A stretch of DNA of 20,198 nucleotides from Bacteroidota bacterium (GCA_023450085.1 JAEXHI010000017.1:1-20198), one strand, 5' to 3'. Counted from the first letter of the stretch, positions 1 to 6,433 are shown. A program made the numbers and translations. The notes: generated from the letters alone by a model not told the origin.

Positions 1-1
1 C

Positions 2-61
2 CAAGGAATAGGAGGGATAACGCCGATTGAAATGGCTAAAAATGAAAATCAAAAAGAATAA
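2..61 (+). CDS. Possible 3' end of an upstream gene (partial)
   Basis: One plus-strand frame is open from the window edge to a TAA at 59-61. It would encode the tail QGIGGITPIEMAKNENQKE. The end is polar and Lys/Glu-rich, as real C-termini often are, and it lies upstream of groES on the same strand. I do not recognise the family. Twenty open codons are expected by chance fairly often, so this is only a possibility. Sequence to the left of the window would decide it. Confidence 0.25.
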   Translation, partial: QGIGGITPIEMAKNENQKE

Positions 62-116
62 TAAATTAATGCCCAGCTAAAATCAAATCTGTTACCGAAT
101 TACTAAACCTTTACAG

Positions 117-193
117 GAATGACAAAATAGGATTGCCAATACGTTGGTACTACCACTGCGCCTTTTGTCATTCTGAGTGCAACAAAGAATCTC
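117..193. repeat. Interspersed palindromic repeat, GTCATTCTGAG family
   Basis: A perfect 11-bp inverted repeat, GAATGACAAAA at 117-127 and TTTTGTCATTC at 163-173, is followed by GAGTGCAACAAAGAATCTC. Related sequence recurs at 2699-2756 and, as TGTCATCCTGAGCC, at 2969-2983 and 3078-3146. From memory this family is widespread in Bacteroidetes intergenic DNA. No transposase is nearby. Confidence 0.6.
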
Positions 194-280
194 ATTGATT
201 AGGCACCAAAGACCACGAAGCATCTACGTAGTAAATCTCATTGGTGAGACAGCGAAAACTACTATTCCTCATTTCTATTT

Positions 281-306
281 TAACGCTAAGAACGTAAAGG
301 CGTAAG
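281..306. repeat. Interspersed repeat, 'cgcaaagaacgcaaag' family
   Basis: TAACGCTAAGAACGTAAAGGCG at 281-302 matches the segment at 14551-14572 at 19 of 22 positions. A related inverted copy (TCTTTGCGCTCTTTGCG) lies at 14671-14687. The copies share a noncoding setting, which marks them as dispersed family members rather than gene remnants. Confidence 0.5.
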
Positions 307-362
307 GACAACATGGGTTAGCGCCTAATTAACTCGTCTATTACTTGCAAAGACCTCCATTA

Positions 363-438
363 AATAGCCCCGATAGTAGCGGGCACAAAGCCGCAGGCAA
401 AGTAAAGCGGATAGCGGGACTTGCGGAAGAAGAGGGCT
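363..438. repeat. Interspersed repeat, AGCCCCGAT...GCGGATAGCGGG family
   Basis: The element begins AGCCCCGATAGTAGCGGG (366-383) and ends with GCGGATAGCGGGACTTGCG and GGGCT (434-438). The outer AGCCC/GGGCT ends are complementary, and the inner part is rich in GCGG/CCGC-type complementarity. I recall this unit as a common intergenic palindrome in Flavobacteriia and Sphingobacteriia. It does not encode a protein. Confidence 0.5.
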
Positions 439-530
439 TGTACTGTTGCGCTTCTAAAAAATAAACACCACGGTTTTAAAAAACATCCTGTCACTCTGAC
501 ACCTAAAAATAAACTATCTTTAGCCCCAAC

Positions 531-577
531 TGTCAAAGCGGTGAAATTTTGTCAACCCTAAACCACTTGGCATAAAA
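531..577 (+). promoter_or_regulatory. Candidate groES promoter region
   Basis: TGTCAA occurs twice (531-536, 550-555). TTGTCA at 549-554 is followed 17 bp later by ATAAAA (572-577), which would fit a sigma-70-type spacing. TTGGCATA at 567-574 faintly resembles a sigma-54 -24 element, but the GC of a -12 element is missing. No clear TAnnTTTG element is present. This is the best candidate in the spacer, not a demonstrated promoter. Confidence 0.22.
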
Positions 578-637
578 ACTGATAATAGGTAATTATTAAA
601 TTAAACATTTTAAATCAAAATAAATATTATTAGAGTT

Positions 638-916
638 ATGGCTTTAAATTTAAAACCAATTGGAGACAGGATTGTGGTAGAAGCTGCACCTGCTGAAGAA
701 AAAACGGCTTCTGGTATCTATATCCCTGATACTGCAAAAGAAAAACCTCAACAAGGAACAGTAGTTGCTGTTGGCGCTGGTAAAAAAGATGAACCAATGA
801 CTGTAAAAGTTGGCGACGTAGTACTTTATGGCAAATTTGCTGGTACTGAAGTATCTCACGAAGGAAAAGAATATTTAATTATGCGTGAAAGCGATATTTA
901 CGCTGTAATTGGATAA
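638..916 (+). CDS. groES: Co-chaperonin GroES (Cpn10)
   Basis: This 92-residue protein is the heptameric lid of the GroEL folding chamber in the cytoplasm. The family signature is plain: LKPIGDRIVVEAAPAEE at the start, the flexible GroEL-binding mobile loop around residues 22-40 (SGIYIPDTAKEKPQQG), and the GKFAGTEVSHEGKEYLIMRESDIYAVIG end. Length is typical for a bacterial GroES (about 90-100). The ATG at 638 gives the standard N-terminus. The preceding bases are AT-rich with no strong Shine-Dalgarno, as is usual in Bacteroidetes. groEL follows on the same strand 124 nt downstream, so the pair is the usual bicistronic heat-shock operon. Confidence 0.98.
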   Translation: MALNLKPIGDRIVVEAAPAEEKTASGIYIPDTAKEKPQQGTVVAVGAGKKDEPMTVKVGDVVLYGKFAGTEVSHEGKEYLIMRESDIYAVIG

Positions 917-1040
917 AATTAATGATTAAATGATTGAATTTCGAATGAGTAAATTCAGCATAAATCAGAAGTAATTATTAAAAACATTGAGGGAATATTT
1001 AATCATTCTCTCATACAATCATTCAAAATTCCATAAAGCA

Positions 1041-2681
1041 ATGGCAAAACAAGTAAGATATAACGTTGAAGCTCGTGACGCACTGAAAAAAGGTGTTGAC
1101 ACTTTAGCAAATGCAGTAAAAGTAACTTTAGGTCCAAAAGGACGTAACGTAATTATCGATAAAAAATTCGGTTCACCAGCAATCACTAAAGATGGTGTTT
1201 CGGTAGCTAAAGAAATTGATTTAAAAGACCCAATTGAAAACATGGGTGCTCAAATGGTAAAAGAAGTAGCTTCTAAAACTGCTGATATTGCAGGTGATGG
1301 AACTACTACTGCTACTGTTTTGGCTCAAGCAATTGTAGCTGCTGGTATTAAAAACGTTGCTGCTGGTGCAAATCCAATGGATTTGAAACGTGGTATCGAC
1401 AAAGCGGTTACCGCTGTAGTGGCAAACTTGAAAGAGCAGTCGCAAACAGTTGGCGAAGACAATAACAAAATCAAACAAGTGGCTTCAATTTCTGCTAACA
1501 ACGACGAGGTAATTGGTTCGTTAATTGCAGAAGCTATGCAAAAAGTAGGTAAAGACGGTGTAATTACTGTTGAAGAAGCAAAAGGTACTGAAACTGAAGT
1601 TAAAACAGTAGAAGGTATGCAGTTTGACAGAGGCTACCTTTCTCCATACTTTGTAACCAATGCAGATAAAATGGAAGCTGAGTTAGATGCTCCTTTCATC
1701 TTAATCTACGACAAAAAAATCAGCAACATGAAAGAATTGTTGCCAGTATTGGAAAAAACTGTTCAAACTGGTAAGCCTCTTTTAATCATCGCTGAAGATT
1801 TAGACGGCGAAGCTTTAGCTACTTTGGTAGTGAACAAAATCCGTGGCTCGCTGAAAGTTGCTGCGGTTAAAGCTCCTGGCTTTGGCGACAGAAGAAAAGC
1901 AATGTTAGAAGACATCGCTATCTTAACTGGCGGTATCGTAATTTCTGAAGAAAGAGGTTACAAATTAGAAAATGCTGATTTAACTTATCTAGGTACTGCA
2001 GAGAAAGTGGTAATTGACAAAGACAATACTACTGTAATTAATGGTTCTGGTAAAACTGAAGATATCAAAGCTCGCGTGAGCCAAATCAAAGCTCAAATTG
2101 AGACGACTACTTCAGACTACGATAAAGAAAAATTACAAGAGCGTTTAGCTAAACTTTCTGGTGGTGTTGCGGTACTTTACGTAGGTGCTGCTTCGGAAGT
2201 AGAAATGAAAGAGAAAAAAGACCGTGTTGATGATGCTTTACATGCCACTCGTGCAGCGGTAGAAGAAGGTATTGTTGCTGGTGGTGGTGTAGCTTTCATC
2301 CGTGCGGTAGAAGCTTTAGCTAACCTAAAAGGCGATAACGACGATGAAACTACTGGTATCGCAATCGTTAAACGTGCTATCGAAGAGCCATTGCGCCAAA
2401 TCTGCGAAAACGCAGGTATCGAAGGTTCAATCGTGGTACAAAAAGTAAAAGAAGGCAAAGCCGATTTCGGTTACAATGCACGTACTGACGCTTATGAGAA
2501 CCTAATTGGTGCTGGTGTTATCGACCCAACTAAAGTATCTCGTGTAGCTTTGGAAAATGCAGCTTCAATTGCGGCAATGTTGTTAACTACCGAGGTAGTA
2601 TTGGCAGACGAGCCAGAAGAAGCAGGTGCTGGTGCACACGCACACCCTCCAATGGGCGGTGGCATGGGCGGCATGATGTAA
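1041..2681 (+). CDS. groEL: Chaperonin GroEL (Cpn60)
   Basis: This 546-residue ATP-dependent chaperonin subunit forms the double-ring folding chamber with GroES. Visible hallmarks are MAKQVRYNVEARDALKKGVD at the N-terminus, the nucleotide-binding LGPKGRNV and GDGTTTATV (residues 85-93), the apical-domain EGMQFDRGYLSPYFVTN, the downstream VEEGIVAGGGVAFIR, and a GGGMGGMM tail that protrudes into the cavity. The frame is also open 18 codons upstream to a TTG at 987. The ATG at 1041 gives the universal MAKQ start, so I use it. Length and residues look fully normal. A strong terminator lies at 2767-2803. Confidence 0.98.
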   Translation: MAKQVRYNVEARDALKKGVDTLANAVKVTLGPKGRNVIIDKKFGSPAITKDGVSVAKEIDLKDPIENMGAQMVKEVASKTADIAGDGTTTATVLAQAIVAAGIKNVAAGANPMDLKRGIDKAVTAVVANLKEQSQTVGEDNNKIKQVASISANNDEVIGSLIAEAMQKVGKDGVITVEEAKGTETEVKTVEGMQFDRGYLSPYFVTNADKMEAELDAPFILIYDKKISNMKELLPVLEKTVQTGKPLLIIAEDLDGEALATLVVNKIRGSLKVAAVKAPGFGDRRKAMLEDIAILTGGIVISEERGYKLENADLTYLGTAEKVVIDKDNTTVINGSGKTEDIKARVSQIKAQIETTTSDYDKEKLQERLAKLSGGVAVLYVGAASEVEMKEKKDRVDDALHATRAAVEEGIVAGGGVAFIRAVEALANLKGDNDDETTGIAIVKRAIEEPLRQICENAGIEGSIVVQKVKEGKADFGYNARTDAYENLIGAGVIDPTKVSRVALENAASIAAMLLTTEVVLADEPEEAGAGAHAHPPMGGGMGGMM

Positions 2682-2698
2682 GATTATTCCGACATTGC

Positions 2699-2756
2699 TG
2701 TCATTCAGAGCGAAGCGAAGAATCTCTTAAAGATTCCTCCTATCGTCGGAATGACA
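2699..2756. repeat. Interspersed palindromic repeat between groEL and its terminator
   Basis: TGTCATTC (2699-2706) and GGAATGACA (2748-2756) form complementary ends around GAGCGAAGCGAAGAATCTC. An inner GAATCT-CTTAA-AGATTC hairpin lies within. It belongs to the same family as 117-193. It sits between the groEL stop and the terminator, so it is probably transcribed as part of the groEL 3' UTR. Confidence 0.65.
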
Positions 2757-2766
2757 AAACATACAA

Positions 2767-2803
2767 AATCCCTCAGAGCGAAAGTTTTGAGGGATTTTTT
2801 TTT
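2767..2803 (+). terminator. Rho-independent terminator of groESL
   Basis: A 9-bp stem, AATCCCTCA (2767-2775) with TGAGGGATT (2788-2796), has a 12-nt loop and is followed by an uninterrupted T-run to 2803. It is correctly oriented for groEL, about 85 nt after its stop codon. Confidence 0.9.
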
Positions 2804-2815
2804 AAAAAATAGGGT

Positions 2816-2876
2816 TTCGTCATTTCGACCGCAGCGTAGCGAGTGGAGACCGCGAAGCAGCTACGAAGTAAAATCT
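2816..2876. repeat. Interspersed repeat, GTCATTTCGACC type
   Basis: The segment begins TCGTCATTTCGACCGCAGCG and continues with TAGCGAGTGGAGACCGCGAAG up to AAATCT. Its overall plan matches the GTCATTCTGAG...AATCTC elements: GTCATT head, GCG/AGCG-rich centre, AATCT tail. It is a second subfamily located directly after the groEL terminator. Confidence 0.45.
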
Positions 2877-2888
2877 AACTCCCAGTAC

Positions 2889-3091
2889 TAGAAGTGCAAA
2901 ACTATTGCTACTATCTCTGCCAATCCTCCTGTCCCGCCTTTCTTCGGAGCTTTTTTGTTCAACCCCTTTGTCATCCTGAGCCCACTAATGTTTTCTCTTA
3001 TCTATTTAGAAGCGCAAACCCACCCCTACTATCTCTGTCAATCCTGCTTTTTGCTTCAATCTTTTTTGCTCAACACCTGTCATCCTGAGCC
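2889..3091. repeat. Imperfect tandem duplication of about 90 bp
   Basis: Two direct copies are recognisable. Copy A (2889-2983) and copy B (3007-3091) both start TAGAAG(T/C)GCAAA. Both then share CTACTATCTCTG(C/T)CAATCCT, a CTTTTTTG(T/C)TCAAC stretch, and the end TGTCATCCTGAGCC. The frames across them give short low-complexity peptides with no family resemblance, so I treat the region as noncoding repeat DNA. Confidence 0.6.
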
Positions 3092-3146
3092 TGTCGAAGG
3101 ATATTCCATCGCCGACAGATGCTTCGTTCCTCAGCATGACAGCATA
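3078..3146. repeat. Interspersed repeat, TGTCATCCTGAGCCTGTCGAAGG type
   Basis: TGTCATCCTGAGCCTGTCG opens the unit. CCTCAGCATGACAGCA (3129-3144) closes it with complementary sequence, giving TGTCAT...ATGACA ends around a GCCGACAGATGC core. This is the best-preserved copy in the window. The phrase is, from memory, very common between genes in many bacterial genomes. Confidence 0.6.
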
Positions 3147-3239
3147 TTCAAGAACAGTAAAACAAAAAAGTATTTCCGCTGCAATCGGGGCTAGTTAACC
3201 AAAACATTGCACAACACCCAAAAGCATTGCACCTTATTT

Positions 3240-3272
3240 AAACCTCGCAGGTTTTAAAAACCTGCGAGGTTT
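3240..3272. repeat. Perfect 33-bp palindrome
   Basis: The left arm AAACCTCGCAGGTTTT is exactly complementary to the right arm AAAACCTGCGAGGTTT, with a single central base (3256). The transcript would form a very stable hairpin on either strand. From memory this AACCTCGCAGGTT unit recurs between genes in Bacteroidetes. It may also act as a bidirectional transcription barrier upstream of the MgtC-family gene. Confidence 0.75.
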
Positions 3273-3303
3273 CTTACTAAAACTACTTACTTTCTTCCAC
3301 GTA

Positions 3304-3353
3304 CAAACCCATAGGTTTACTATAAATAACGTCTATTAAACCTATGAGGTTTT
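3304..3353. repeat. Imperfect inverted repeat AAACC(C)ATAGGTTTA
   Basis: AAACCCATAGGTTTA (3305-3319) is nearly complementary to TAAACCTATGAGGTTT (3337-3352), with one base extra in the second arm. It lies 32 bp after the 3240-3272 palindrome and shares its AAACCT...AGGTTT ends, so it looks like a diverged relative of it. Confidence 0.5.
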
Positions 3354-3380
3354 GTCAAAAAAACGTACCACCAAGCCCAA

Positions 3381-3440
3381 ATTTCGGACTAAAACACTTT
3401 TCCGACTTGCGGACTTAAGACCTCACCACTTGCGGACTAA
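3381..3440. repeat. Triplicated '(CTTG)CGGACTAA' short repeat
   Basis: TTTCGGACTAAAA (3382-3394), GACTTGCGGACTTAAG (3404-3419) and CACTTGCGGACTAAAA (3427-3442) are three near-copies spaced about 22-24 bp apart, ending 23 bp before the MgtC-family start codon. Dispersed short-repeat DNA is the simplest reading. A protein-binding array in the leader of the gene cannot be excluded. Confidence 0.45.
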
Positions 3441-3464
3441 AAAAAAACTTTCTACTTTTAACCT

Positions 3465-4124
3465 ATGTGGGAAATACTAGGCGATAGAAACCAATTTTTG
3501 AGCATTGCAGAAGTCAACAAATTTTTATTGACCATTTTGCTATGTGGTATTATTGGTGCCGAACGTGAGTACCGTAGCAAATCAGCGGGTTTAAAAACCA
3601 TGATTATGATTGGCCTAGGCTCTGCCCTATTCACTGTACTTTCTGTTAAAATAGGCGATGTTAGTCACGATAGGATTGCCTCGAACATTGTAACAGGTAT
3701 TGGCTTTTTGGGCGCTGGAGTAATTTTTAAAGAAGAGAACCGTGTAAAAGGCCTAACCACCGCCTGTGTAATATGGATTGTAGCAGCCATTGGCATGGCC
3801 GTAGGTTCAGGCTATTTTATTCAGGCCATTGGCGTAACAGGTGTAGTACTTATTTCCTTGCTGGTATTTCCTTACGTAGAGAACATTGCCGAGCGCCGCT
3901 TTACAAAACGCACTTATCGCATTGCTAAAAAATACCAAAATAAAGACTTAGATAACTACGAGCTCATTTTTAAGCAGCACAAACTAAAACCTAGCCGTGG
4001 CAAACATCAGTTAGCTAACGGTATCATTACAGGTACTTGGGACGTGATAGGAAGCCCAACCAACCACCACGAGTTTGTAGAAGCTATGCTACAGGACAGC
4101 AGTATACTAGAGTTTGATTTCTAA
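3465..4124 (+). CDS. MgtC/SapB-family inner-membrane protein
   Basis: This 219-residue integral membrane protein has the MgtC N-terminal domain. That domain carries GAEREYRSKSAGLKTMIMIG (residues 31-50), TGIGFLGAGVIFKE (77-90) and VKGLTTACVIWIVAAIGMAVG (94-114), with about five hydrophobic segments between residues 19 and 138. The remaining 80 residues form a soluble C-terminal domain. In pathogens MgtC proteins help growth in low Mg2+ and inside phagocytes by acting on F-ATPase. For environmental bacteria the role is unclear, so I give no gene symbol. The ATG at 3465 fits the family start. The last 18 bp overlap the end of the convergent HEPN gene. Confidence 0.88.
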   Translation: MWEILGDRNQFLSIAEVNKFLLTILLCGIIGAEREYRSKSAGLKTMIMIGLGSALFTVLSVKIGDVSHDRIASNIVTGIGFLGAGVIFKEENRVKGLTTACVIWIVAAIGMAVGSGYFIQAIGVTGVVLISLLVFPYVENIAERRFTKRTYRIAKKYQNKDLDNYELIFKQHKLKPSRGKHQLANGIITGTWDVIGSPTNHHEFVEAMLQDSSILEFDF

Positions 4125-4922
4125 GCTACCATTCCATTTAAACACCTGCTCGTTGTAAGCAAACATTGCTCTTTCTTGCAAGCGCTTAACACCCTCCAGC
4201 AATCTGCTTGCCCTAGCAAACGAAATTTGATATAATTCGTGGTATCTCGCATCGCAATAAGCCTTTTCCAGTAAACCTAAAAGTCTGGTTTCTATTACTT
4301 CATCCTCATCAAAAGCACCCAATATCAAAGGCACAAAACGTTTTAAATGTTTCCGCAACTTATTTAAATCGTGTGTTTTAATCACACTATCACCAATAGC
4401 CGTCAAAAAAGCCCTGTAAGTAAGCTCCGTAGCTTGGTGCAACATAAAAGTAGCCAAACCAAAAATCTGGTGCTCTATATACCAAACTGCTCCCTTTAAA
4501 AACTGTGCAGCTTTGTCCATTTCTCTTTTAAAAACCCTATGGTAGCTTAACACCTGCTGTTTAAAAACATACGGATTACAAGACACATGTAAAGTCACCG
4601 TATCTTTCCTATATATTACATTTTGCGGCACACACACCGTACAATAAAACAAATTGCCAGCCTGTAGCTGCTGATGGATGCTTGAAAAGGTATGCAACGA
4701 GTATACACAATTAGAAAAATTGAGCAAGGCAGGTTCCATCAAAACATCAATATTTTTCGAGGCATAAGTACAATGCTCATCTAAAACCACCATCAAATCA
4801 AAATAATCAATCTTTTGGCTGACATTAAAAATAATCCCAATAGGCATTACATTGGTCATCAAATCTAATATTTGGTACAGCCTATTACTACTAGGCGCAG
4901 CTAATAAAGATGCTCTTTCCAT
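4107..4922 (-). CDS. HEPN-domain protein with degenerate nucleotidyltransferase-like N-terminus
   Basis: The 271-residue protein has two parts. Residues about 15-110 resemble the diverged nucleotidyltransferase (MNT-like) half of a Bacteroidetes MNT-HEPN family: DYFDLMVVLDE (39-49) keeps the D-x-D strand pattern, but no GSxxxG motif is present, so catalysis is doubtful. Residues about 130-250 form a helical HEPN domain, with ATFMLHQATELTYRAFL (157-173), KTHDLNKLRKHL (182-193) and YCDARYHELY (222-231). The RX4-6H motif of RNase HEPN toxins is not evident, so RNase activity is not supported. It lies 11 nt downstream of the 4934-5533 gene on the same strand, probably one operon. Its 3' end overlaps the MgtC-family gene by 18 bp, and no terminator separates the two. 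Confidence 0.75.
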   Translation of the reverse strand: MERASLLAAPSSNRLYQILDLMTNVMPIGIIFNVSQKIDYFDLMVVLDEHCTYASKNIDVLMEPALLNFSNCVYSLHTFSSIHQQLQAGNLFYCTVCVPQNVIYRKDTVTLHVSCNPYVFKQQVLSYHRVFKREMDKAAQFLKGAVWYIEHQIFGLATFMLHQATELTYRAFLTAIGDSVIKTHDLNKLRKHLKRFVPLILGAFDEDEVIETRLLGLLEKAYCDARYHELYQISFARASRLLEGVKRLQERAMFAYNEQVFKWNGSLEIKL

Positions 4923-4933
4923 AATATATCACA

Positions 4934-5533
4934 TTAAACCTTTGGTGAAACAATCTCTCTTTCGTAAATCAACCAACAGCAAATAAGCACCTTTGCAATA
5001 CACTTGTAAAGCTTTCGCCTACCCTTGTAATCCTCTTCAAATTCGTTTTTACATAAGGCCATTTTAAGCCACTCGTTTAGGGCAACATGACACTGATGCA
5101 AGTCTATTTTCTTAAATACATTTTTAATCCCCAAATAAGGGTCGTTAATTTCGGATTCAGTTAAATAATCCGCAGCTTTTTCATTGCTTAACACTCCCCC
5201 ACTTCGCCCTCTGTAATGTTCCCTTGCCTTAAGCTGCGAAAATTTCACGCCTGTTTGGTCAATCACCCAAGTAGCGTTTAACACAATGCTAAAAAGCTCC
5301 CTATCGTAAATCACATCTGCTGGAGCCGTCTTTATCCGCATTAAAGCCGTAGCACATTTGTACATCTTTTTAAGCCCCAATAAATGCTCTTTAATATTCG
5401 ATACCGCAAAAAAATCACTGAAAACCATATACGGGTCTGTATAATGGTCAAAAACTACTGTTTTCAGCTTTGCTTCATCATATTTAGCAGCATAAAGCGC
5501 CATTAAATTCGGGGTAAAATCTTTCTGTTTCAT
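4934..5533 (-). CDS. Uncharacterised protein with two DPY-motif halves
   Basis: I cannot name the family of this 199-residue protein. An internal repeat is visible. Residues 33-59 read DPYMVFSDFF, then IKEHLLGLKKM; residues 131-160 read DPYLGIKNVF, then HQCHVALNEWLKMAL. Both have the pattern DPYxxhxxxF, 8-10 residues, then a helix with conserved His/Leu. The protein looks soluble and alpha-helical; the LICCWLIY stretch near the C-terminus is too short for a membrane helix. As I recall, proteins with DPYxVhxxFF...LxxWL motifs accompany HEPN proteins in Bacteroidetes. It is the first gene of a two-gene operon and faces the XRE-S24 repressor, whose operator candidates lie upstream of both. ATG start at 5533. 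Confidence 0.65.
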   Translation of the reverse strand: MKQKDFTPNLMALYAAKYDEAKLKTVVFDHYTDPYMVFSDFFAVSNIKEHLLGLKKMYKCATALMRIKTAPADVIYDRELFSIVLNATWVIDQTGVKFSQLKAREHYRGRSGGVLSNEKAADYLTESEINDPYLGIKNVFKKIDLHQCHVALNEWLKMALCKNEFEEDYKGRRKLYKCIAKVLICCWLIYEREIVSPKV

Positions 5534-5555
5534 AGGAATGTATTTGGTTAACGAA

Positions 5556-5725
5556 TTTTACTAATAAGCAAAAAGCTATTTTACTGCAATAGAGATGTTG
5601 AAGAGGAGGCAGAGCTTGTTTCGAAGGAACGGCTTTACTTTAATTGCAATTTTTACTAATTTGCATAGAATAAACATAGTTAGATTTTTCTAATATTATC
5701 TAACTAAAATTAGATTTTTTACTAA
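5556..5725. promoter_or_regulatory. Divergent regulatory region with repressor operator candidates
   Basis: Between the HEPN operon and the repressor gene are two palindromes, TTAGATTTTTCTAA (5680-5693) and ATCTAACTAAAATTAGAT (5698-5715). TTTTACTAA occurs three times (5556-5564, 5651-5659, 5717-5725). The TTAGA/TCTAA half-sites repeat with about 15-18 bp between centres, as expected for cooperative binding of a dimeric HTH repressor. TAATTTG (5658-5664) is a weak match to the Bacteroidetes -7 element for the repressor gene, which would put the palindromes in its leader. Confidence 0.55.
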
Positions 5726-5737
5726 CACATTTACCAA

Positions 5738-6391
5738 GTGACTGAAAATCAACGATTAAAATTCATTATTAATGAATTAAATCTAACCCAAAAAGACTTT
5801 GCTTATCGATTAGGCATTCAAGCGGGTTCTCTTTCTGATATTTTGAGAGCAAAAGGAGGGCTTAAAATATCTGCTGCTGTTAAATATAAACTACGCCAAA
5901 GCTTACATGTAAATATTGATTGGCTAGAGAATGGAGAAGGAGAACCTTTTTTACCTACTGGTCCTATGATAAGCGAAGGAGCAGGCGTGCCTTACTATAA
6001 CATTAATATTTCTGAGGCCAAAGGTGAAAGCCTAAAGCTCATGGAAGAGAAACCAGAATATTTTGTGAACTATCGCCCATTTAATGATTGTGCGGCCTAT
6101 TTACCCGTTTATGGCGATAGCATGTATCCTAAATATGCTTCTGGAGAAATTGTTGCCGTAAAAGAAATCACCAACCGCGATATTATCCAATGGGGCGAAG
6201 CTTATGTAATAATGACTGCCGAAAGTTCCAACAGCTTAAGAACCATCAAGATTTTACACGAACACCCCGACCCCAATAAAATTATTTTAAGGTCTTCAAA
6301 CCCAAACTTTAAAGGTGATACCATCATCAATAAAAAAGAAATCATTTCTCTTTATATCATTAAGGGCAAAATCACACGTAATATGATTTAG
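5738..6391 (+). CDS. XRE-family HTH / S24 peptidase-like (LexA/cI-type) repressor
   Basis: This 217-residue protein has an N-terminal helix-turn-helix (residues 5-62; LTQKDFAYRLGIQAGSLSDIL is the HTH) and a C-terminal S24 domain. YGDSMYP (125-131) holds the predicted nucleophile Ser128, and Lys171 (RTIKIL) is the probable general base. An Ala-Gly pair at 82-83 (EGAGVPYY), just after the DNA-binding domain, is a plausible self-cleavage site. Such proteins repress until RecA-stimulated autocleavage. The start is GTG at 5738; the next in-frame Met is residue 77, after the HTH, so GTG must be used. It is divergent from the HEPN operon with operator-like palindromes between them, so it probably regulates itself and that operon. 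No prophage genes are nearby. Confidence 0.87.
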   Translation: MTENQRLKFIINELNLTQKDFAYRLGIQAGSLSDILRAKGGLKISAAVKYKLRQSLHVNIDWLENGEGEPFLPTGPMISEGAGVPYYNINISEAKGESLKLMEEKPEYFVNYRPFNDCAAYLPVYGDSMYPKYASGEIVAVKEITNRDIIQWGEAYVIMTAESSNSLRTIKILHEHPDPNKIILRSSNPNFKGDTIINKKEIISLYIIKGKITRNMI

Positions 6392-6403
6392 CGTTGATAG
6401 CGT

Positions 6404-6429
6404 TTTGTATTAAAAAGTTCATAGCTTTG
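6404..6429 (+). promoter_or_regulatory. Bacteroidetes-type promoter directly before sdaA
   Basis: TAGCTTTG at 6422-6429 is a perfect match to the Bacteroidetes -7 consensus TAnnTTTG. TTTTG lies at 6403-6407, but the gap of 14 bp is shorter than the usual 17-23. Another TTG lies at 6394-6396, with a gap of 25. The element ends 4 nt before the sdaA ATG, so transcription would begin at or next to the start codon. Confidence 0.4.
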
Positions 6430-6433
6430 CATT

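Larger units (their letters stand above)
62..637. other. Gene-free spacer upstream of groES
   Basis: I see no convincing coding frame on either strand here. The spacer holds three short repeat-family members (117-193, 281-306, 363-438), a duplicated AATCTCATTG (188-197 and 235-244), and about 100 AT-rich bases before groES that should contain its promoter. No CIRCE-type inverted repeat (TTAGCACTC-N9-GAGTGCTAA) is present, so HrcA control is not supported by the sequence. Confidence 0.6.

Noticed and set aside
530..637. CIRCE element or sigma-32 promoter before groES
   Set aside because: No TTAGCACTC inverted repeat is present, and sigma-32 is not expected in Bacteroidetes.
987..1040. GroEL start at the upstream TTG (987), adding 18 residues
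   Set aside because: The ATG at 1041 gives the universal MAKQ N-terminus; the extra residues resemble nothing in GroEL.
1019..2674. Several minus-strand frames opposite groES and groEL
   Set aside because: They mirror the codon bias of highly conserved genes on the plus strand and show no protein-like features.
2894..3194. Two overlapping open frames in the spacer after groEL
   Set aside because: They run through interspersed repeats, give low-complexity peptides with no family resemblance, and lack a plausible ribosome site.
3241..3440. CRISPR array, considered because of the repeated palindromic units
   Set aside because: Repeat units differ from each other, spacers are not uniform in length, and no cas gene is present.
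5593..5691. A 32-codon ORF (MLKRRQSLF...) inside the HEPN-repressor divergent region
   Set aside because: It overlaps the operator palindromes, is very basic and low-complexity, and shows no family signal.
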